A stretch of DNA of 27,884 bases from G963674505 sp964575975 (GTDB taxonomy: Bacteria > Desulfobacterota > Desulfobacteria > Desulfobacterales > SKZT01). Shown here in pieces: positions 23,108 through 27,884 of the stretch. The notes below the pieces were generated by a model. It saw nothing but the letters and a program-made list of their open reading frames with translations, was not told where the DNA came from and did not search any database. The position numbers were made by a program, and so were the translations under genes. Where the stretch lies: contig CAZNTU010000063.1 of NCBI GenBank assembly GCA_964575975.1, forward strand, positions 1 through 27,884, written 5' to 3'. Positions within the stretch are counted from its first letter, which is position 1, and each line of letters starts with the position of its first letter.

Positions 23108-26100
23108 CTACCATCGACCGTCGACCGCACGGGTTGAAAAAACTCGATTTGTTGTTTTGCGAAGCGCAACAAGTTTCCGCCACACTCTCAGCCACTCGCT
23201 CACGCTCCATGCCTGTGCGTCGCATCCTCTCTGGGGGTGCGGGTAGTCGCCGTCCATGATTTCCGGCAGATTGAACGCGCACCCGGTGTTCGCGATTTCC
23301 GAACTGCTCGCCAGCAGGGAAAGCGCGGTTTCCGTCGCGCCATCGTCGAACGCCGCCACCCAGGCTTCGCAAAACGAGGGGAAAACCCACGTCCACGCCG
23401 TCCCGTTATGGTAGGCGGGTTTGCGCCGCGTGTCCTCGTCGCCGGAGTAAACGCCCTGATAAGGAAGATGGGGATCGTTCAGAACACGGCCGTCGCGAAC
23501 GATTTCCAAGGGCCTTTTCACCCGACGGTCCGCCAGGCTGCGAATTCCCCCGGGCACGATCAGTTCGGCGCAGTTCCGGATGACGTTTTCCACGACGGTT
23601 TTGTCCGTCACCGCGCCCAAGGTGATCGCGAACAGCTGGTTGGGCCGAAGGGCGTCGTCTGTTTCGGCATGCCGGGCCGACGTTCCCGCGGACGCATGCA
23701 GGCAGTCGGACAGATACCCTGCGTTTTCCATGTAAAACAGCTCCCGGACGGAACAGGCAACTTGGTCGGCGAGAGTCCGCCATTTATGGGCATGATCCGA
23801 AGAATCGATTCGGGACATGCATGCCAGGGCATGGTGCCATAACGCCTGGATTTCGACGGGATACCCTTCCCGAGGCGTGCCGGCCGGAAAATTGGTGTCC
23901 ATCCAGGTAAAGTGGGACGGGCTGAATACCAAGCCGGTATTCGAATCCGTCGTTATGCCGTTCGGTGTTCCCCGTAGATACGACGCGACGATGGAGCGCA
24001 CGACCTCCCGGATGGTTCTCTCGCCGCATTTTTCTTCCAGAAAAATGCCGTCGCCGGCTTTTTCGATCAGGTCCTGGCACGCGACTACGAACCATAGCGG
24101 CGCGTCCGAAGTGTCGCGGTTTTTCGTGTCCGCCCCGTAAATCACGTTCGGGAGCGTGCCCTGATGTTCGAATTCGGCGAACTGTCTTAAGATGGAGCGT
24201 GCTTCCGAAACATAGCCCGACGCGATCAGGCCCCGGCATGCGATCAAGGTGTCCCGCCCCCAATCCAAAAACCACGGATATCCGGCGATGACGCTTTTGT
24301 TGGAATATCGCTCGACGATAAAATGGCGCATCGACAAGCGCATGGCTTCCGGAAAAGCTTCCGATTCCCGAGTCGGCGAAAGCGCGCGTCGGGTTCCAAA
24401 ATCCTCCGATGAAATCGCCGGCGCGTCCTCGTATCCAGGAGACAGCGCTGCCGCGGACAGCTCCAGGGATTCGTCGCCCCGCAAAACGGCGGAAAAATAT
24501 CCCGGGCTGAACAAATCCGTGTGCGGGTCCATCGCACGTTCGGCTTCCGAACTCAAATGCTCCATGTACTTCCATTCGGGTTCCCGTACGAATTTTCCCG
24601 ACGACGCGGTCATCAGCAGCGTCCGGTCCGGATGCGGGGCGAACGAAAACCCGTTTTCCAAGGATGCCACCGCCGCAGGCCATCGATGCTCCGGGCCGGT
24701 GTAGGCTTTTGTGACGCAATGAAAGTCGCGGTCGTCGATGTCCGGGCGGACGATCAGACGAACCGGCTGCCCGTTCGCCAATACGCGGGCGTTGTCCGAA
24801 GCGTCCCGACGCCAAAACGACAGACGGATTTCATTTTTGTTTTGCAGCATCCGCGAGCCGACGCAAAGGACGACATGCTGGCCCTGGCCGGCGGGAATGG
24901 AGAATTCCCAGCCGCACCCGGCTTCGGGATCGCCGGTTTCGTCTTCGACGAAGAATCTCTCCAGGCAATCCGCCGAAATTTCCTGGGAATATCCCTGGAA
25001 CACGATCCACGCCCGGCATCGGATCAGCATCATCCATCGGTTGTCCGGAAAATTCGGATTCAAGTTGGCGGAAAGAAGTGCGTCGTACCGGCTTTCGAGT
25101 TTTCCCCACCGAGCGTTGGCCCGCATCATGGCCCCCCGGTTGTTGGTCCCCAAAAACCGCAAAGGCCGGGCGAGGATCGTCTTGCGGTCGAATACTTTCC
25201 GAGCCAAAGCGTCTTCGTGATCGCAAAGGTACAACAGCGGGCCTTCCGCATGCGAACAGACGCCGTTCAGAAACGTGCCGATCTTTAACGTGGCGGGAAA
25301 ATGGGTTTTCCCGGGATTCCGCGCCGCGAATATGGCGAAATGGGTTCCGTCGCGGCAGACCAGGCTTTGTTCCGCCGCCATGGTTTTTCCGCTTTCCTTT
25401 TCGACGATTCTCGCATGGAACGCCATGTCGGATTCGACCATCAGCAAATGGTTCGGTGGGATCGCGACCTGACGGCGGCTGTCGGACGGCCATCGCCACA
25501 GAACCAGCCGGCTCTCCCCGGAATGTGGATTCAAGGAACGGCAGAACCGCTCCGGATTCTCTTGCAGGTGTTCGACCGCGCGGCCGATATCGAATCCGTC
25601 GAGTTTTATGGACCCTTTAAAGAACCGATACGTTTCCAGCGCGAGGGCGCAAAGGCATTGATGAAGAATACGGTCGGGCATTTGTCGGGCATGGTCTTTT
25701 TCCCGGACGAAAATTTCCAGGTCCTCCGGGACGGCGGTCAGACAGTACGCCTGGCCGGGAGGCAGGTCGCAGAAGCATTCCCCGTCGCGTTCAGCGCAAT
25801 CGACGGATTTTCCGCCCAGCAGATCGACAAACGAAGACGCTTTCGGCGCAAATTCCGCAGTTCGCCATTTTGCCCGCGCGGGCTGTCCCGTATCCAGATT
25901 GACCAGCGCCAAAAGCCGTTTGTCCGTGGGAAGATGATGCCGCAGCATGGCGATATAGTTACCGGCGCCCTGCCGGACCGTCTTGATCCGGGTTTGGTCG
26001 AAGAACGCCGGGTGGAACTTCAGCAACAGATTGATGCGCCGGACCATGTCCACTTGATTGACATACGCTCCCCAGTTCAGGGAACACGCGTCGTGGACGT

Positions 26101-27481
26101 CGATCTTTTCCGTCGCGAACCACTCCACGCCGTTGGCGAAACCGAATCCGCCGGATTGGGAAACCAGCGCGCAGAGCGCCGTCCTCAAGGAGGCGTACAA
26201 CGTGGAGGTCGCTGCCAAACGATTGTTGTCGTGGGTTTCCGCGAAATGGATCATCATGCCGTCTTCCAGGCCGATCTCGTTCGACAGCTCGAGGTACTTT
26301 TCGATCTGGTCCGCGTCGTAGTTTTGGAACAGCTCGGAATAGGCCCAGTTGAAGTTGGACGAACCCAGGATCTTTCTGGTAACGGAAATCTTTCCGCCCA
26401 GACCTTCCAGGAAAAAGACGGTGTCCGGGAACTGCCGGCGAACGGTTGCCACGATAAAGTCCCAGGCCGGGACCGGAATCATGTAGCCTGCGTCGCACCG
26501 AAACCCGTCGACGCCCCGGCTGCACCAAGTCAGAAACACATTCGCCATGTACTTCCACAAATCTTTTTCAGTGTAGTCAAGGCGGGCCAGGTCCTCCCAA
26601 ACCACGCCCCACGCGCCCGGCGCCTGAATGGCTCCTTCCTCGTCCCTTACGAGCCACTCGGGATGCGTTTCGTGAAGATCCGCAGCCCACCCGGTGTGGT
26701 TGGGGGCGATATCGATGACGATTTTGGCGTTTCTCGCATGGACGGCGTCCACCAGTTCCACGAATTGCTCCAACGGCGTCGCCTTGGGATCGAAAACCGC
26801 CAGCGCCGGGTCGATTCCGGTAAAATCGAGAGCGGCGTAGGGGCTTCCGAACCTGCCCATCCGGCCGTAGGTCGTAGGCGTCGGGTTGATCGGCAGCAGA
26901 TGCAGTATTCGGCAGCCGAGCGTGCCGACGATAAAGTCGAGTTCCCGAATCAAATCCCGGAAAGTTCCCGAAGGTGGGATGACGGTATATCCTTCCCGGT
27001 CGAGCCGTTGAATGTCCGCCGCGTTTTGCCGGCCGACTTGGAAATTGCCGGATTTGTTGGGGCCGAACTGCCGGACGAAGGCGTTGTAGACGATGTTGGC
27101 GCAGCACAAATCCGCCGGTTCGACGTTGATCGACACGTTGCCGCCTTCCGGCCACGAGGGCGCGTCGGCGTCGGAGGCGACGAAAAAACACTTGGCTTCG
27201 AAGTGGCCGACGTCGCACAAGGCCAACTCGATCTCGAACCTCGTGGAAGTCGCCTGCGTCATGGGAATGTCGTACCATGCCCGTCCAAGCAGAGGTTCGT
27301 CCTCCATGACGGCTTGGATGATCTCGGTTCGCGAGGTTTGCACGTTGCCGAGCGTGGTGCGTACCCAGGCGGCGCCGGAAACGTTTTTCTCCAGCTCCAG
27401 GGAAAAGAAAAGGCGGTCGCCGCGGAATTTCACTATGCCGGCGCCGGGCGAGGGAGTTTGTGCGAGTCGTACATCGGACAT
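23108..27481 (-). CDS. Fused GH13 plus GDE (GH133-like) glycogen debranching enzyme
   Basis: The 1457-residue protein joins two catalytic regions. The N-terminal GH13 barrel (about 125-570) has D330 (VDGFRCDAG), E359 (FFLEGLGG) and H417-D418 (ETHDNN). The C-terminal region (about 1045-1440) is an amylo-alpha-1,6-glucosidase (GDE family) with PWFLDWGRDT near 1068-1078 and REGYPVEIQALW near 1200. The middle is beta-rich linker and carbohydrate-binding-like sequence. This order parallels the eukaryotic two-activity debranching enzyme: 4-alpha-glucanotransferase followed by alpha-1,6-glucosidase. It would remove the limit branches left by GlgP. First gene of the operon, 134 bases before glgP; the ribosome site (GAAGG) is modest. 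Confidence 0.92.
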   Translation of the reverse strand: MSDVRLAQTPSPGAGIVKFRGDRLFFSLELEKNVSGAAWVRTTLGNVQTSRTEIIQAVMEDEPLLGRAWYDIPMTQATSTRFEIELALCDVGHFEAKCFFVASDADAPSWPEGGNVSINVEPADLCCANIVYNAFVRQFGPNKSGNFQVGRQNAADIQRLDREGYTVIPPSGTFRDLIRELDFIVGTLGCRILHLLPINPTPTTYGRMGRFGSPYAALDFTGIDPALAVFDPKATPLEQFVELVDAVHARNAKIVIDIAPNHTGWAADLHETHPEWLVRDEEGAIQAPGAWGVVWEDLARLDYTEKDLWKYMANVFLTWCSRGVDGFRCDAGYMIPVPAWDFIVATVRRQFPDTVFFLEGLGGKISVTRKILGSSNFNWAYSELFQNYDADQIEKYLELSNEIGLEDGMMIHFAETHDNNRLAATSTLYASLRTALCALVSQSGGFGFANGVEWFATEKIDVHDACSLNWGAYVNQVDMVRRINLLLKFHPAFFDQTRIKTVRQGAGNYIAMLRHHLPTDKRLLALVNLDTGQPARAKWRTAEFAPKASSFVDLLGGKSVDCAERDGECFCDLPPGQAYCLTAVPEDLEIFVREKDHARQMPDRILHQCLCALALETYRFFKGSIKLDGFDIGRAVEHLQENPERFCRSLNPHSGESRLVLWRWPSDSRRQVAIPPNHLLMVESDMAFHARIVEKESGKTMAAEQSLVCRDGTHFAIFAARNPGKTHFPATLKIGTFLNGVCSHAEGPLLYLCDHEDALARKVFDRKTILARPLRFLGTNNRGAMMRANARWGKLESRYDALLSANLNPNFPDNRWMMLIRCRAWIVFQGYSQEISADCLERFFVEDETGDPEAGCGWEFSIPAGQGQHVVLCVGSRMLQNKNEIRLSFWRRDASDNARVLANGQPVRLIVRPDIDDRDFHCVTKAYTGPEHRWPAAVASLENGFSFAPHPDRTLLMTASSGKFVREPEWKYMEHLSSEAERAMDPHTDLFSPGYFSAVLRGDESLELSAAALSPGYEDAPAISSEDFGTRRALSPTRESEAFPEAMRLSMRHFIVERYSNKSVIAGYPWFLDWGRDTLIACRGLIASGYVSEARSILRQFAEFEHQGTLPNVIYGADTKNRDTSDAPLWFVVACQDLIEKAGDGIFLEEKCGERTIREVVRSIVASYLRGTPNGITTDSNTGLVFSPSHFTWMDTNFPAGTPREGYPVEIQALWHHALACMSRIDSSDHAHKWRTLADQVACSVRELFYMENAGYLSDCLHASAGTSARHAETDDALRPNQLFAITLGAVTDKTVVENVIRNCAELIVPGGIRSLADRRVKRPLEIVRDGRVLNDPHLPYQGVYSGDEDTRRKPAYHNGTAWTWVFPSFCEAWVAAFDDGATETALSLLASSSEIANTGCAFNLPEIMDGDYPHPQRGCDAQAWSVSEWLRVWRKLVALRKTTNRVFSTRAVDGRW

Positions 27482-27547
27482 TTCGTTAGGCCTTCGGGTT
27501 CGGAAAAAAGAAAGAATGTTTACCGCTTCCTACGCTAGATTTCTTTG

Positions 27548-27565
27548 TTGACAGCCTCCTGTCAA
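27548..27565 (-). promoter_or_regulatory. Perfect palindrome upstream of the glycogen operon
   Basis: TTGACAG-CCTC-CTGTCAA is a perfect seven-base inverted repeat with a four-base centre, 67 bases upstream of the debranching start. The outer half read on the minus strand is an ideal -35 (TTGACA), but the hexamer 17 bases further (AAATCT) is a weak -10. It may be an operator overlapping the promoter. Confidence 0.45.
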
Positions 27566-27625
27566 TAAACCGTTAAACGCGCTTGAACTGGCGGACAACA
27601 GCCAATTCGAGCGGACGCAATCGGT

Positions 27626-27884
27626 TTAAGCATGGACGATTGGATTCGCATGCGCGCCAAAATACCGTATAGACCGGGGGGGGTTCAACAGATTTTTTGT
27701 CGGACGGAAAAAAATCCGCGAGCCGAAACACGGGTAGACAAAGTGCAGTGCCGGTTCCCCGAACTGATCTTCGCGGATGTATTCGTACATGGGGTTCCGG
27801 ACGGCCTGATTCGGGATTCTCGACAATAAAAAATTTGGTAGTGGGTCGAACCAGTTGACGGGGCGCGATTCCCCCCTTGAGGGG
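27626..27884 (-). CDS. Possible 3' end of an unknown gene, cut by right edge
   Basis: The minus-strand frame is open from the window edge to a TAA at 27626. It reads protein-like near the edge (PVNWFDPLPNF, NPMYEYIREDQFGEP, ALHFVYPCFGSRIF), with low-complexity sequence at the end. No family is recognised. It could equally be a decayed fragment or chance; there is no start codon in view. The interval from here to 27481 holds only the palindrome described above. Confidence 0.3.
   Translation of the reverse strand, partial: PSRGESRPVNWFDPLPNFLLSRIPNQAVRNPMYEYIREDQFGEPALHFVYPCFGSRIFFRPTKNLLNPPRSIRYFGAHANPIVHA

Noticed and set aside
25301..27538. Long plus-strand open frame opposite the debranching gene
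   Set aside because: Its translation has no recognisable motifs and is rich in Arg and Pro, as expected of an antisense shadow; the minus strand encodes clear GH13 motifs.
27873..27884. CCCC-TTGA-GGGG at the right edge
   Set aside because: Only four pairs and cut by the window edge; too short to call a terminator or repeat.

Overview
The window looks like chromosome from an anaerobic bacterium, most likely a Desulfobacterota/deltaproteobacterial lineage. That is inferred from gene content: a four-subunit group 3b-type [NiFe] hydrogenase, a thiazole synthase with histidine where the suicide enzymes carry cysteine, a short anaerobe-type ThiC, and a phosphorylase/synthase/branching/debranching glycogen operon. 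The sequence is fairly GC-rich except for one AT-richer toxin-antitoxin island. No rRNA, tRNA, CRISPR array, transposase or integrase was recognised.

Layout. (1) 1-5971, plus strand: a tight, overlapping run of six mostly unnamed genes. It holds a beta-rich protein, a 50-residue microprotein, a small domain protein, a three-part protein (trypco2-like region, helix-hairpin-helix, Ig/TIG-like tail), a disordered protein, and an 861-residue protein with three papain-like (AvrRpt2/C70-type) domains, a zinc peptidase (extensin-C/M15-like) domain and a peptidoglycan-binding-like tail. The middle papain domain has lost its Cys and His. None of these proteins has an obvious signal peptide. This is the least explained part of the window. 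(2) 6010-6667: a vapBC toxin-antitoxin pair with its own promoter and operator-like dyad. (3) 6724-11131, minus strand: a hydBGDA-type hydrogenase operon followed by a decayed universal-stress-protein gene. (4) 11243-14373, minus strand: a GNAT remnant with an internal deletion, an intact alpha/beta-hydrolase lipoprotein, and a pyridoxamine-phosphate-oxidase-like gene with a damaged start. (5) 14418-16697, plus strand: a TPP riboswitch with a terminator and a readable antiterminator, then thiC and a Thi4-type thiazole synthase. (6) 16811-27481, minus strand: a glycogen operon transcribed as fused GH13-GDE debranching enzyme, glgP, glgA, glgB. (7) 27482-27884: a perfect palindrome upstream of the debranching gene and a possible gene fragment running off the right edge.

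How the parts fit. The glycogen operon can both build and break down storage polymer; no ADP-glucose pyrophosphorylase is in view. The hydrogenase would exchange electrons between NAD(P)H and H2 in the cytoplasm. The thi genes make the pyrimidine and thiazole halves of thiamin under feedback control by TPP. The left-hand gene cluster looks like an accessory module, possibly secreted or injected cargo with partner proteins, but no delivery machinery is in the window to prove it. Small genes around 6.7-14.4 kb show repeated deletion-type decay.
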